Below the pieces are notes generated by a model. That model was not told the DNA's origin and did no database searches. It saw only the letters and a list, made by a program, of their open reading frames with translations. The position numbers and the translations under genes were made by a program. Positions 20,102-29,403 of a stretch of DNA of 64,000 bases are shown piece after piece; position 1 is the stretch's first letter, and every line of letters begins with the position of its first letter. The stretch is taken from contig JAKARS010000002.1 of the NCBI GenBank assembly GCA_021828375.1, forward strand, positions 1-64,000. The letters run 5' to 3'. This DNA is from Nitrospirota bacterium. GTDB taxonomy: Bacteria; Nitrospirota; Leptospirillia; Leptospirillales; Leptospirillaceae.

Positions 20102-20746
20102 CTACCCTGAAATCACGGGAGATTCTGGAACATGGGGACGAATTCTGTCGATGAGCGTCCGTACCGCCTCGTTTTTTGTGGCCCAGGAGGAGGGGTTCAC
20201 GATGAAGCGGGCGGTGGACGGGAGGATCTCTTCCTCGATCTCCAGACGATTCTCCCGCAAGGTTCGTCCGGTGGCCACCAGATCCACGATCCAGTCGGCG
20301 AGCCCCGTCCGGGGGGCGAGCTCAAGGGAGCCATACAGCTTGAGGATCGAGACCGGAATGCCCCGGGCAAGGAAGTGGGCCTCGGTGATCCGCGGATACT
20401 TCGTGGCGATCCGGAGCGCCCGCTTTTCTTCCCCCATGGGCCGGTTCTCTTCCGGGCGCGCGACGACCAGGCGACAGTATCCGATATTGAGGTTGAGGGG
20501 GGAGATGACCTCCCGGTTCTGTTCCTCGATCTGGTCCCGGCCCACCACGCCCGCATCGGCCCCTCCGAACTCGACATAGGGGATGACGTCGGTGGAGCGG
20601 ACAAAGAGGATGGAAAGGGAGCCGCAGTCGGAGCGTGAGGTCAGGGCCCGGGGATTCTTCTTGTAATCGGCGAATCCATAGCCGCCCTGTTCGAGGAGGG
20701 AGAGGATGTCCTCGAACATCTTTCCCTTGGGAAGGGCCAGGACCAA
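20102..20746 (-). CDS. hisG: ATP phosphoribosyltransferase, short form
   Basis: HisG carries out the first, feedback-controlled step of histidine synthesis. At about 215 residues it is the short form without the regulatory C-terminal domain, which normally requires HisZ as partner; no hisZ is in this window. The motif ADWIVDLVATGRTLREN is the PRPP-binding region. The nearest standard start is TTG 20746, with GGAGG 22 bases away. An in-frame ATA at 20761, seven bases after GGAGG and overlapping the murA TAA, may be the true start. Confidence 0.93.
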   Translation of the reverse strand: MVLALPKGKMFEDILSLLEQGGYGFADYKKNPRALTSRSDCGSLSILFVRSTDVIPYVEFGGADAGVVGRDQIEEQNREVISPLNLNIGYCRLVVARPEENRPMGEEKRALRIATKYPRITEAHFLARGIPVSILKLYGSLELAPRTGLADWIVDLVATGRTLRENRLEIEEEILPSTARFIVNPSSWATKNEAVRTLIDRIRPHVPESPVISG

Positions 20747-20757
20747 AGGCTGCGCGC

Positions 20758-22068
20758 TTATGGGGAATCCTCCTGAATGCGTTTGATCCGGGCCCCCAGG
20801 GCTTCGAGCTTCTTCTCGATCGCCTCGTATCCCCGGTCGATGTGGTAGACCCGCCGGACCTCCGTTTCGCCCTCGGCGATGAGTCCGGCCAGAACGAGCC
20901 CCGCCGAGGCGCGGAGATCGGAGGCCATGACGGCGGCCCCTTCGAGGCGGCTTCCTCCCCGAACCATGGCCTGGGAGCCATGGATTTCGATGTTGGCCCC
21001 CATCCGGTTCATCTCCATGACGTGAGTGAACCGATTTTCAAAGACGGTCTCCACGACCGACGACGGTCCTTCCGCAATGGCCATCAGCGGAAGAATCTGC
21101 GCCTGCATGTCCGTGGGAAATCCCGGATAGGGAAGGGTCCGAAGGGAGAGGCCCCGGGGACGGCGGATGGCCCCGAGGGTGATCGATCCCGGACGGATTT
21201 CGGCCTCGGCCCCCATCGCCTTCAGCACGTCAAGGATGGAGGAGAGGGGAGAGGACTCGACCTCCCTGATGGTGACCTCTTCTCCCAAGAGGGCGGCGGC
21301 CACCAGGAATGTTCCGGCTTCGATCCTGTCGAACATCACGGAGTAATGAACCGGATCGAGGCGCTCCACCCCGACGATGCGGATGGTCGATGTTCCGGCT
21401 CCGGTGATGCGGGCTCCCCGCGCCACGAGAAAGTTTGCAAGATCAATGATCTCGGGTTCCTCTGCCGCGTTGGTGATCGTCGTGGTCCCGCTGGCAAGGA
21501 CCGCTGCCATCATGATGTTTTCCGTTCCCGTCACCGTCGGATAGGGAAGCGAGATGTCGCTGCCTTCAAGGCCGTCGGTTTCGGCATCGATATAGCCATG
21601 GTGGATGGTGATGCGGGCCCCCATTCGCTCGAAGGCCTTGAGGTGCATGTCGATGGGTCGGGCTCCGATCAGGCATCCGCCCGGGAGGGAGACCCGGGCC
21701 TTTTTCCGGCGCGCCAGGAGCGGACCCAAGCAAAGGACAGAGGCGCGCATCGTGCGCACGAGATCATAGGGGGCCTCGAAGGGAGAGGTTGTTCCCTCCG
21801 AGATCTCCAGAAGATCCGACCAGACGGGTTCGTTGTGGTCGAATCCTTTCGATTCTGCCAAGGGTTCCGGGCGGACGGAGATGTGGAGCCCCAGCTGTTC
21901 GAGAAGCAGGAGCGTCGTCTTGACATCCCGAAGACAGGGAATGTTCGAGAGGGAGAAGGACCCGCCGAGAAGGGAGGAAAAGAGGATCGGAAGGGCGGCG
22001 TTTTTCGAGCCGGAAATCCTGACCGAGCCGCGGAGGGGATGGCCTCCGACAATTCTGAATGCGTCCAA
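20758..22068 (-). CDS. murA: UDP-N-acetylglucosamine 1-carboxyvinyltransferase
   Basis: MurA commits UDP-GlcNAc to peptidoglycan. The 436 residues hold the SKNAALP segment at 21-27, and the catalytic Cys132 in PGGCLIGARPIDMHL (equivalent to E. coli Cys115). Because this Cys is kept, the enzyme should be sensitive to fosfomycin, as is known for the family. It lies between prmC and hisG, an order (murA-hisG-hisD) seen in other bacteria. Confidence 0.97.
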   Translation of the reverse strand: MDAFRIVGGHPLRGSVRISGSKNAALPILFSSLLGGSFSLSNIPCLRDVKTTLLLLEQLGLHISVRPEPLAESKGFDHNEPVWSDLLEISEGTTSPFEAPYDLVRTMRASVLCLGPLLARRKKARVSLPGGCLIGARPIDMHLKAFERMGARITIHHGYIDAETDGLEGSDISLPYPTVTGTENIMMAAVLASGTTTITNAAEEPEIIDLANFLVARGARITGAGTSTIRIVGVERLDPVHYSVMFDRIEAGTFLVAAALLGEEVTIREVESSPLSSILDVLKAMGAEAEIRPGSITLGAIRRPRGLSLRTLPYPGFPTDMQAQILPLMAIAEGPSSVVETVFENRFTHVMEMNRMGANIEIHGSQAMVRGGSRLEGAAVMASDLRASAGLVLAGLIAEGETEVRRVYHIDRGYEAIEKKLEALGARIKRIQEDSP

Positions 22069-22077
22069 GGAGCGTCC

Positions 22078-23010
22078 TTATCCTGTCCAGAAGACAATCC
22101 GGTGACGTCCCGAGATGTCCCTGATGATTGTGGGAAGCGGGGTCGCGCCCCCTGTCTTGCCGGTCATGGTTGAAAAAAGAGCGGGATCGCCCATGTCGTC
22201 ACCGATTTCGAGGGCGATCAGCCCCCCTTCCCGTATCAGGCGAAAGGCCCGGGGGAGGATCTTCCGGTAAGGATCGAGGCCATCGGCCCCCCCATCGAGG
22301 GCGCTCGCCGGCTCGTACGCCCGAACCTCCGGTTCAAGCGTGGGGATCGTGTCCGTGGGGATGTAGGGAGGATTGGAGAGGATGCAGTCGAAGACCGGCC
22401 GCTCCCCGAACATCTCTTCCCAGTCTCCCCGGACGACGGCCAGACGGTCGACAAGGTGATGGCGTCGCCTGTTTTCAAGAAGCGTGGCAAGGGCCAGCGG
22501 TTCCCGCTCCACCGCCACGGCCCGGGCCTCCGGACGTTCAAGAAGAAATGAAAGGGCGATGACCCCGCTTCCCGATCCCAGGTCGAGGATTCGAAGAGGC
22601 TCCCTTCCCTGGGAGGCGGCGGTGTGCCGAAGGGCCAGTTCGACCAGCTGTTCCGTTTCGGGGCGGGGGACCAGAACTCCCGGCGCAAGAAAAAAGGAGT
22701 GTCCGCAAAAGGTGATCTCCCCGGTGATCAGGTGATGGGGTTCTCGGGCCGCCCGTCGTTTGATCCAGTCTTCATAACGGGGAACCAGCTCCTTTTCGAG
22801 AGGCTCCCGGGAGCGGGTCCAGGGGGCCGTTTCCGAGGCCAGAAGGGCGGACATCAGAAGTCGTGCCTCCCGCTCCGGATCCTCAAGAGCGCTGAGGGCC
22901 TTTTTCCCCCAGCGAAGCCACGCCTCGATGGTCCCGTCGCCGGATGGCGGAGGCTCAGGAGATATTCTTGATCTCCTCGGCCCGGTCGTGGGCCCTGAGG
23001 GCATCGACAA
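22078..23010 (-). CDS. prmC: Release factor glutamine methyltransferase
   Basis: PrmC methylates the Gln of the GGQ motif in release factors. The SAM-binding motif DLGSGSG is at 143-149 and the catalytic NPPY at 213-216, with an N-terminal helical domain that recognises the release factor. The start is inside the end of prfA (56-base overlap), which fits co-translation with its substrate. The first 20 residues look unconserved, so a slightly later start is possible. Confidence 0.94.
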   Translation of the reverse strand: MSMPSGPTTGPRRSRISPEPPPSGDGTIEAWLRWGKKALSALEDPEREARLLMSALLASETAPWTRSREPLEKELVPRYEDWIKRRAAREPHHLITGEITFCGHSFFLAPGVLVPRPETEQLVELALRHTAASQGREPLRILDLGSGSGVIALSFLLERPEARAVAVEREPLALATLLENRRRHHLVDRLAVVRGDWEEMFGERPVFDCILSNPPYIPTDTIPTLEPEVRAYEPASALDGGADGLDPYRKILPRAFRLIREGGLIALEIGDDMGDPALFSTMTGKTGGATPLPTIIRDISGRHRIVFWTG

Positions 23011-24043
23011 GGGGTTCGAGCTCCCCCTCCATGACCCGGTCGAGCTGGTAGAGCGTCAGTCCGATCCGGTGGTCCGTCACCCTGTTCTGGGGGAAGTTGT
23101 AGGTCCGGATGCGCTCCGAGCGATCTCCCGATCCCACGAGGGTTTTTCGCTGGGAGGCGATCTCCTGGTTCTGGCGGGAGACCTCCTGCTCGAGGAGACG
23201 TGACCGGAGAACCGACATGGCCTTGGTCCGGTTCTTGAGCTGGGAGCGCTCGTCCTGGCAGCTGACGACGATCCCTGAAGGAATATGGGTGATGCGGACG
23301 GCGGAGTAGGTGGTATTCACGCTCTGGCCTCCCGCTCCGGAGGAGCAGAAGGTGTCGATCCGGAGATCCTTCTGTTCGATATCCACCTCGACCTCGCTGG
23401 CTTCGGGGAGGATGGCCACGGTCACGGTGGAGGTATGAATCCGGCCTCCTGCCTCCGTCACGGGAACCCGCTGGACCCGGTGGACGCCGCTTTCATATTT
23501 GAGGCGGCTGAAGGCGTTGCGGCCCTGGACATAGATGATGAACTCCTTGGATCCCCCGATGTCGGTTTCGTTGGATTCCATCACCTCGGCCCGAAAACCC
23601 TGGCGCTCCACAAAGCGCAGGTACATCCGGCCCAGCTCTGCCGCAAAAAGGGCGGCTTCCTCCCCTCCGGCCCCGGCACGGATTTCGATGAAGAGATTTC
23701 TTTCATCCCGCTGGTCCTTGGGCAAAATGGCGTCGACGAGCCGAAGCTCCGTCCCCTCGAGGACTTCCCGAAGCCTCCGGTCCTCTCCCGACACGAGCTC
23801 AGCCATTTGGGGATCGTCCCGGATCAGGTCAAGCTCCTCCTGTTCCTTGCGGAGTCGCTTCCACTGGTCGTAGAGCTCGACCACCGGGGCCAGCTCTGCC
23901 TGGTCCCGGGCCAGCTTCCGGTACATGTCCGGAGATCGGGCGATCTCCGGACTCGCCATCTTTCCGGAGAGTTCGTCGAAGCGGTCGCGCATCGACTGGA
24001 GCCTGGGAATGATCTTCTCGAGAATGCCGGGTGTGACATCCAT
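22955..24043 (-). CDS. prfA: Peptide chain release factor 1
   Basis: RF1 ends translation at UAA and UAG. The 362-residue protein has the codon-recognition motif PVT at 194-196 (the PxT type of RF1) and the catalytic GGQ at 238-240 in SSGAGGQSVN. It lies between rpmE and prmC. Confidence 0.97.
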   Translation of the reverse strand: MDVTPGILEKIIPRLQSMRDRFDELSGKMASPEIARSPDMYRKLARDQAELAPVVELYDQWKRLRKEQEELDLIRDDPQMAELVSGEDRRLREVLEGTELRLVDAILPKDQRDERNLFIEIRAGAGGEEAALFAAELGRMYLRFVERQGFRAEVMESNETDIGGSKEFIIYVQGRNAFSRLKYESGVHRVQRVPVTEAGGRIHTSTVTVAILPEASEVEVDIEQKDLRIDTFCSSGAGGQSVNTTYSAVRITHIPSGIVVSCQDERSQLKNRTKAMSVLRSRLLEQEVSRQNQEIASQRKTLVGSGDRSERIRTYNFPQNRVTDHRIGLTLYQLDRVMEGELEPLVDALRAHDRAEEIKNIS

Positions 24044-24055
24044 GGGGAAGGATCC

Positions 24056-24271
24056 TTAGCCTTTTTTCGCGTCCTCTTTGCGGTACTTCTTCATGAAGCG
24101 CTCCACGCGGCCTTCCGTGTCGATGATCTTCTGGGTCCCGGTGAAGAAGGGATGGCACATGTTGCAGATGTCGAGGTGCAGGTTCCCGACGGTGGTCCGG
24201 GTTTCAAAGACGTTTCCGCAGGCGCAGTTGACCGTTGCGGCGTTGTAGCTCGGATGAATTCCTTTTTTCAT
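24056..24271 (-). CDS. rpmE: 50S ribosomal protein L31, zinc-binding form
   Basis: The protein starts at ATG 24271 (MKKGIHPSY) and has 71 residues. Cys pairs in CACG and CNMC show the zinc-binding (C+) form of L31. It has the usual HPFFTGTQK core and a basic C-terminus. The longer open frame upstream adds nine residues that are not conserved. It sits between rho and prfA, a common arrangement. Confidence 0.96.
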   Translation of the reverse strand: MKKGIHPSYNAATVNCACGNVFETRTTVGNLHLDICNMCHPFFTGTQKIIDTEGRVERFMKKYRKEDAKKG

Positions 24272-24324
24272 GAGACCGGTCTCCTTAAGGTGACGCATGG
24301 ATGGAAATGATTCCAGGGCTGATT

Positions 24325-25596
<1,272 letters not shown>

Positions 25597-26026
25597 CTTT
25601 CTGGAACTCCTTCGTCGGCTTTGGGAAGGCGTGTCTCGTGTGGCAGGTTGGGTGCGTCTGCATTCTTCATCGGGGGCCGTTGATCAGGTTTTCAGGCGTT
25701 GGCCTGGTCGCAAGCTCTCCGGAGAGTCAGCATCGCATGTTTCACTTGGGTCGAATCCGCCCCATTCCAGAGGACGGGGACTAAGGACGGAAAATGGTTC
25801 GTCCGCCATCGAATCAGCACCGGTGTCATCCTGAGGGAGGCAACATTGTCAGGTCTTTTCCAAGAACTTTCCGGTAGGAATGGGTGTGTGGATGGCCGAT
25901 GAAGGTTCTCTTGGATGGGCGATCGATGTGCGTCCCTTTGCCGGAAGGCTTCATCCGTAAAGGTTCGTCGGGGGGTCACATTCACGCAACGGGATGCCTA
26001 GGACCACCTCAAAGACTGAGACTACA
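25597..26026 (-). other. Long 5' leader of rho
   Basis: This is the stretch between the predicted promoter and the rho ATG. No recognised protein gene or RNA motif is present. A 97-codon open frame lies at 25692-25985 on the minus strand, without a Shine-Dalgarno and without family resemblance. In other bacteria rho regulates itself by early termination in a long leader, and that is the simplest reading here. Confidence 0.45.
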
Positions 26027-26032
26027 ACGATT

Positions 26033-26060
26033 AAATATGACTTCCTCACATTTTGTCAAG
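26033..26060 (-). promoter_or_regulatory. Sigma-70 promoter reading toward rho
   Basis: On the minus strand TTGACA (26060-26055) is followed by 16 bases and TATTTA (26038-26033). Transcription would begin near 26026. It lies just beyond the terminator-like hairpin of the cytochrome gene and points at rho. Confidence 0.65.
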
Positions 26061-26087
26061 TGATTGGTTCGGGAGCAAATGAAGTGC

Positions 26088-26117
26088 AGGGAGGGAATGC
26101 CCCTCCCTGACTTTTTG
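26088..26117. terminator. Hairpin terminator downstream of the cytochrome gene
   Basis: A perfect 9-bp stem (26088-26096 with 26102-26110) with a 5-base loop lies just after the cytochrome c stop. On the plus strand it is followed by ACTTTTT, and on the minus strand by a weaker CACTTCATTT. It probably ends the cytochrome transcript and could also stop plus-strand transcription. Confidence 0.6.
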
Positions 26118-26126
26118 GAAAGGACC

Positions 26127-26681
26127 TTACTTGGCTGCGGTGTTGAGGAACTCAGGCTTGATGTTGCCAGCGGCCTCTTCCTTCACGGGCTGCTTGCTGA
26201 CCCAATCGGCCGAGCCTTCGACGCAGGACATGTCGCCGCCACATCCGAGGCTTCTTTCGTAGATCACGGCTTCCCATGCCTGCTTCTCGGTGATCTGACC
26301 GGCGGTCACGAAACCGACCATGGCGGGCTGGAGAGGAGAACCATTGGCGACGACCCAGTACATCTCGCCGGCGGTCCGGGCCTGCTCAAACTTGGCATTG
26401 GTAAAATTGCGGGGAGCGGGATCCATTCCGGCAGCGCCAGGACCGTTTCCGTCACCGGCGGCACCATGGCAGGTGTAGCAGGTTCCGGCACCGTTGAACA
26501 CTTCCTTGCCCTTGGCAATCATGTCCTGGGTCACGGCGAAGGGGGGCTTCATCGCCTTTGCCGCAGCGATCTGGTCGGCGGGAACGCGGGGCTTCAGGAT
26601 GTCGAGCTCGCCGGCGTTGGCGCTCATCGCGGAGAAACCGATGGCGGCCACACCGAGAACTGCCATTTTCCATGTTTTCAT
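26127..26681 (-). CDS. Periplasmic monohaem cytochrome c
   Basis: A signal peptide (residues 1-23, cleavage after ANA) is followed by a class I cytochrome domain. The haem motif is Cys68-Tyr-Thr-Cys71-His72, and Met121 in SPLQPAM is the likely second axial ligand. Two further cysteines (Cys147, Cys153) near the end may form a disulfide. GGAGGG precedes the ATG. It should carry electrons in the periplasm, in line with an iron-oxidising or microaerobic lifestyle, but the partner is unknown. It stands alone as a single-gene unit. Confidence 0.9.
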   Translation of the reverse strand: MKTWKMAVLGVAAIGFSAMSANAGELDILKPRVPADQIAAAKAMKPPFAVTQDMIAKGKEVFNGAGTCYTCHGAAGDGNGPGAAGMDPAPRNFTNAKFEQARTAGEMYWVVANGSPLQPAMVGFVTAGQITEKQAWEAVIYERSLGCGGDMSCVEGSADWVSKQPVKEEAAGNIKPEFLNTAAK

Positions 26682-26926
26682 AAGACGGACCCTCCGTAGA
26701 GTTGATCAAAATTAATCGCATCGCAAAGGGACGGAGTCAGTTAAGATTCCATTCTCGAACAATGATTCGGAAGGACGCCATGGATGACTTCCGGGATTTT
26801 TGCGATGATTTCTTGGAGAAACACGGCTCATTACATCACCCCATCAAGTCATTGTCAAGGGTGGGTGGGAAATCGATTGTCGACTTTTTCCCGTCGACGG
26901 CTCCTCTTGAATGAAACCCTGCGGGA

Positions 26927-26955
26927 TTGCCCTTTGGGGCGGAGTTCTGTAAGAT
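26927..26955 (+). promoter_or_regulatory. Promoter of trmI, placing the start site at the ATG
   Basis: TTGCCC (26927-26932), 17 bases, then TAAGAT (26950-26955). The expected start site, about seven bases on, is the A of the trmI ATG at 26962. No Shine-Dalgarno lies directly before that ATG, so the mRNA may be leaderless. Confidence 0.5.
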
Positions 26956-26961
26956 CCCTGC

Positions 26962-27789
26962 ATGCCATTTCTTGCGGGAGAGCCCCTTATCCTCTATATG
27001 CCGAATGGGCGGACCATTTCGGTGTCATCTCTTGTTCACGGCAAGAAGACCCACGTCGACGGTGTTCCCCTGCCCCATGACCTTCTGATGGAAAAGGCCT
27101 CCGAAGGGATTCCCCTTCCCCTTGAACGAGGGGGGTGGGTCCTCCCCTTCCGTCCGACCCATGCCGAATCCCTCTCCCATCTGAAGCGCCGGACCCAGAT
27201 CATTTACCCCAAAGACCAGGGGCTGATCCTCCTTTGGGCCGACATTCATCCCGGTCACAGGGTGCTGGAGTCGGGGGTGGGAAGCGGAGCGCTGACAGTG
27301 TCTCTTCTCCGAATGGTTCGCCCCGGCGGATCCCTTGTCTCCGTCGAAAGGCGCTCCGAGCATGCCGATGAGGCCCGGGCGAACATTCGGACCCTCGATC
27401 CCGCCGGCGCGGCGGACCATACGATGGTGATCGGGGACATGTATGAATCGGAGCTTCTCCCTGGGGAAGCCGCCGGATTCGACCGGATCATCCTCGACCT
27501 TCCTGAGCCCTGGAAGGCCCTGGACAATGTGAAGCGTCTCCTGCGTCCGGGAGGGATTCTCCTCACCTATGTTCCCACCCCCCTCCAGGTTCATACCCTT
27601 TCCCTGGCACTCCAGGAAACGAAGAACTTTCACCTGGTCCGGACGGTGGAGTCCATCGTTCGGGATTGGGAGTTCGGCCCTCAAAGCGTCCGTCCGGCCC
27701 ACCGGATCATCGGCCATACTGGGTTTATTACAACCGCCCGCTTTTCCCCGGAACCGCTTCCCTACATTCCTTTCGAACCCCCTTTCTAA
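26962..27789 (+). CDS. trmI: tRNA (adenine-N1)-methyltransferase, TrmI type
   Basis: This class I methyltransferase makes m1A58 in the tRNA T-loop. An N-terminal beta domain (about 1-70) leads to QIIYPKDQGLILLWADIHPG and the SAM motif VLESGVGSGALTVSLL, then FDRIILDLPEPWKAL as the catalytic Asp region, in the order of the TrmI family. The 275-residue length is typical. Its stop overlaps the stop of the convergent amidase gene by four bases. Confidence 0.92.
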   Translation: MPFLAGEPLILYMPNGRTISVSSLVHGKKTHVDGVPLPHDLLMEKASEGIPLPLERGGWVLPFRPTHAESLSHLKRRTQIIYPKDQGLILLWADIHPGHRVLESGVGSGALTVSLLRMVRPGGSLVSVERRSEHADEARANIRTLDPAGAADHTMVIGDMYESELLPGEAAGFDRIILDLPEPWKALDNVKRLLRPGGILLTYVPTPLQVHTLSLALQETKNFHLVRTVESIVRDWEFGPQSVRPAHRIIGHTGFITTARFSPEPLPYIPFEPPF

Positions 27790-28628
27790 GACGGCCTCTC
27801 CCGGGTACAGAGTCCGGGGTGGTAGAGCTCCGGTCGACGTTGCTCGAAAAAATCGCTTTTCTCGGCCACTTTTTTCGACAGGGCGTCGTCGGGTCGGATG
27901 GTGGCGGTGATGATCCCGGGACGATCACTCTCGGCTCTGGCCAAAATCTCCCCTTTCGGGCTCACGATCTGGCTTTCTCCGATGTAGCGAAGGGAGGGAA
28001 GTCCTCCTCTTGCCTCGGTTCCCACCCGATTGGCCGTCACGGTGAAGAGACGATTTTCCACCGACCGAAGGATCATCCCCTGAGGGCCAAAGGGAAGGAC
28101 CCAGTTGGCAGGATGGGCGACCACGGTCGCCCCCGAGAGGGCCAGTGAGCGGAGTGCCTCGGGGAAGAGCCAATCGAAGCAGATCATGACCCCCAAGGGG
28201 CCGAAGGGGGTGGCGACCACAGGGAGGGGAGATTTTCCTTCGACAAAAAAATCCCGCTCCCTGTCGAAAAGGTGGACCTTGTCGTAGGAGGCGAGAAGCC
28301 GCTCACCCCAGACGACGAGGGCCCCATTGGAAATGCCATCGGCTCGCCAAAGGGGAAGGCCTCCCACAACCACGGCCCCTGTTTTTTGGGAAAGGGAAGA
28401 GAGAAAGTCAAAGGTGGGGCCGTCTTCCGGTTCGGCCAGGCTCGCCACCTCATCTTTCGAGACAAACTGGTATCCCGTGGCGAAGAGCTCCGGAAGGACA
28501 ATGAGGCCCGCCGAGGGATCCTTTTGCGAAAAGACGAGATCCTCAACCTCCTTCCGATTCTTTTCAGGAGTTCCAAACTGTGGGGAATTCTGGATAACGG
28601 TGACCCGAAGGGGGGGGGAGGATTTCAT
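27786..28628 (-). CDS. Carbon-nitrogen hydrolase (nitrilase family)
   Basis: The Glu-Lys-Cys triad is present: Glu47 in VLPELFATGY, Lys117 in YDKVHLFD and Cys150 in MICFDWLFPE. The 280-residue size and YDKVHLFD pattern favour the omega-amidase-like branch that removes alpha-keto-omega-amides, but the substrate is not settled. It is convergent with trmI and its ATG is followed upstream by the LTXXQ gene on the same strand (50-base gap). Confidence 0.87.
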   Translation of the reverse strand: MKSSPPLRVTVIQNSPQFGTPEKNRKEVEDLVFSQKDPSAGLIVLPELFATGYQFVSKDEVASLAEPEDGPTFDFLSSLSQKTGAVVVGGLPLWRADGISNGALVVWGERLLASYDKVHLFDRERDFFVEGKSPLPVVATPFGPLGVMICFDWLFPEALRSLALSGATVVAHPANWVLPFGPQGMILRSVENRLFTVTANRVGTEARGGLPSLRYIGESQIVSPKGEILARAESDRPGIITATIRPDDALSKKVAEKSDFFEQRRPELYHPGLCTRERPS

Positions 28629-28678
28629 CGGTGATCTCCGAGAATGGTGAAAGAACTATCGTGCAAGAGGCGATGGAG

Positions 28679-29158
28679 TTATTTTAAAAGCCTCCACTGC
28701 TCCTTCGTGAGAACCTTTCCGACCTCCACATGGCCTGCCAGATGGTCGAAGGTGGATTGGGCCATGAGACGGGTGAGGCGCTTGTAAAGCGCCCATCCCT
28801 TTTTAAGGGGAGGGTTGGGGCGATCCATCAGAGACAGAAATTGGGCACGAAGAGAGTCTATCCGGGCAAATTGTCTCAGCGAGCGGGTCACCATATGACG
28901 TCTGATCGTCCGGATCCGGGATATTTGGGCGGGAGTGAGATGGAGCTCTTTGGCCCGGGAGAGAATATAGCTCGCTCCGGGATGGGGACCGAGCGCTTGG
29001 GGAAGGATAAAGACCGCTCCGACCTTGTTCCTGAAAATGTGGAGTTCTTTCATCATCTCAGGACTGGTATAGGGCTGGGATTCGGCCAGGGAGGGAGAGC
29101 CCCCTCCTGTCAGCAGCACGAGGAGAAAACCTGTCAGCGCCAGAAAGAGTGTTTTCAT
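28679..29158 (-). CDS. Periplasmic LTXXQ-type (Spy/CpxP-like) protein
   Basis: A signal peptide (about 1-25, ending SLAES) precedes a helical basic domain with ELHLTPAQISRIRTIRR, a match to the LTXXQ motif of the Spy/CpxP group. These are periplasmic chaperone or metal-stress sensing proteins. A second, related segment (LTKEQWRLLK) ends the protein. AAAGGA lies six bases before the ATG. Family assignment rests on one short motif, so it is moderate. Confidence 0.6.
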   Translation of the reverse strand: MKTLFLALTGFLLVLLTGGGSPSLAESQPYTSPEMMKELHIFRNKVGAVFILPQALGPHPGASYILSRAKELHLTPAQISRIRTIRRHMVTRSLRQFARIDSLRAQFLSLMDRPNPPLKKGWALYKRLTRLMAQSTFDHLAGHVEVGKVLTKEQWRLLK

Positions 29159-29311
29159 GGGGGATCCTTTACAGCAGTCTCGAAAGCCTCTCTCACGGGC
29201 AAGGTGAGCGCGCCATCTATGGTTTTTGTTGACAGAGGGCGCCCCTCTTGAGGTTTCCGGAAGGTCGACAACCTTCCCAATGTGTCACACAGGCTTGGGG
29301 TTGCAGGAAGT

Positions 29312-29340
29312 TTGTCGAATTTTTTGTCTCGTGATAACAT
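29312..29340 (+). promoter_or_regulatory. Promoter of the outer-membrane protein gene
   Basis: TTGTCG (29312-29317), 17 bases, then TAACAT (29335-29340). Transcription would start near 29347, about 85 bases before the ribosome-binding site of the beta-barrel gene. A 7-bp hairpin (29259-29277) lies 35 bases upstream. Confidence 0.5.
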
Positions 29341-29403
29341 GAGGCCATTGTATCACGGTCCTGACTTTCGGGATCTCTCGATCACGCGTATTCTCCCGGG
29401 TGA

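Noticed and set aside
25692-25985. A 97-codon minus-strand open frame in the rho leader
   Set aside because: There is no start signal or family resemblance; kept only as part of the leader description.
29259-29277. 7-bp hairpin between the LTXXQ and barrel genes as a terminator
   Set aside because: It is in a divergent promoter region with no T-run; at most an operator.
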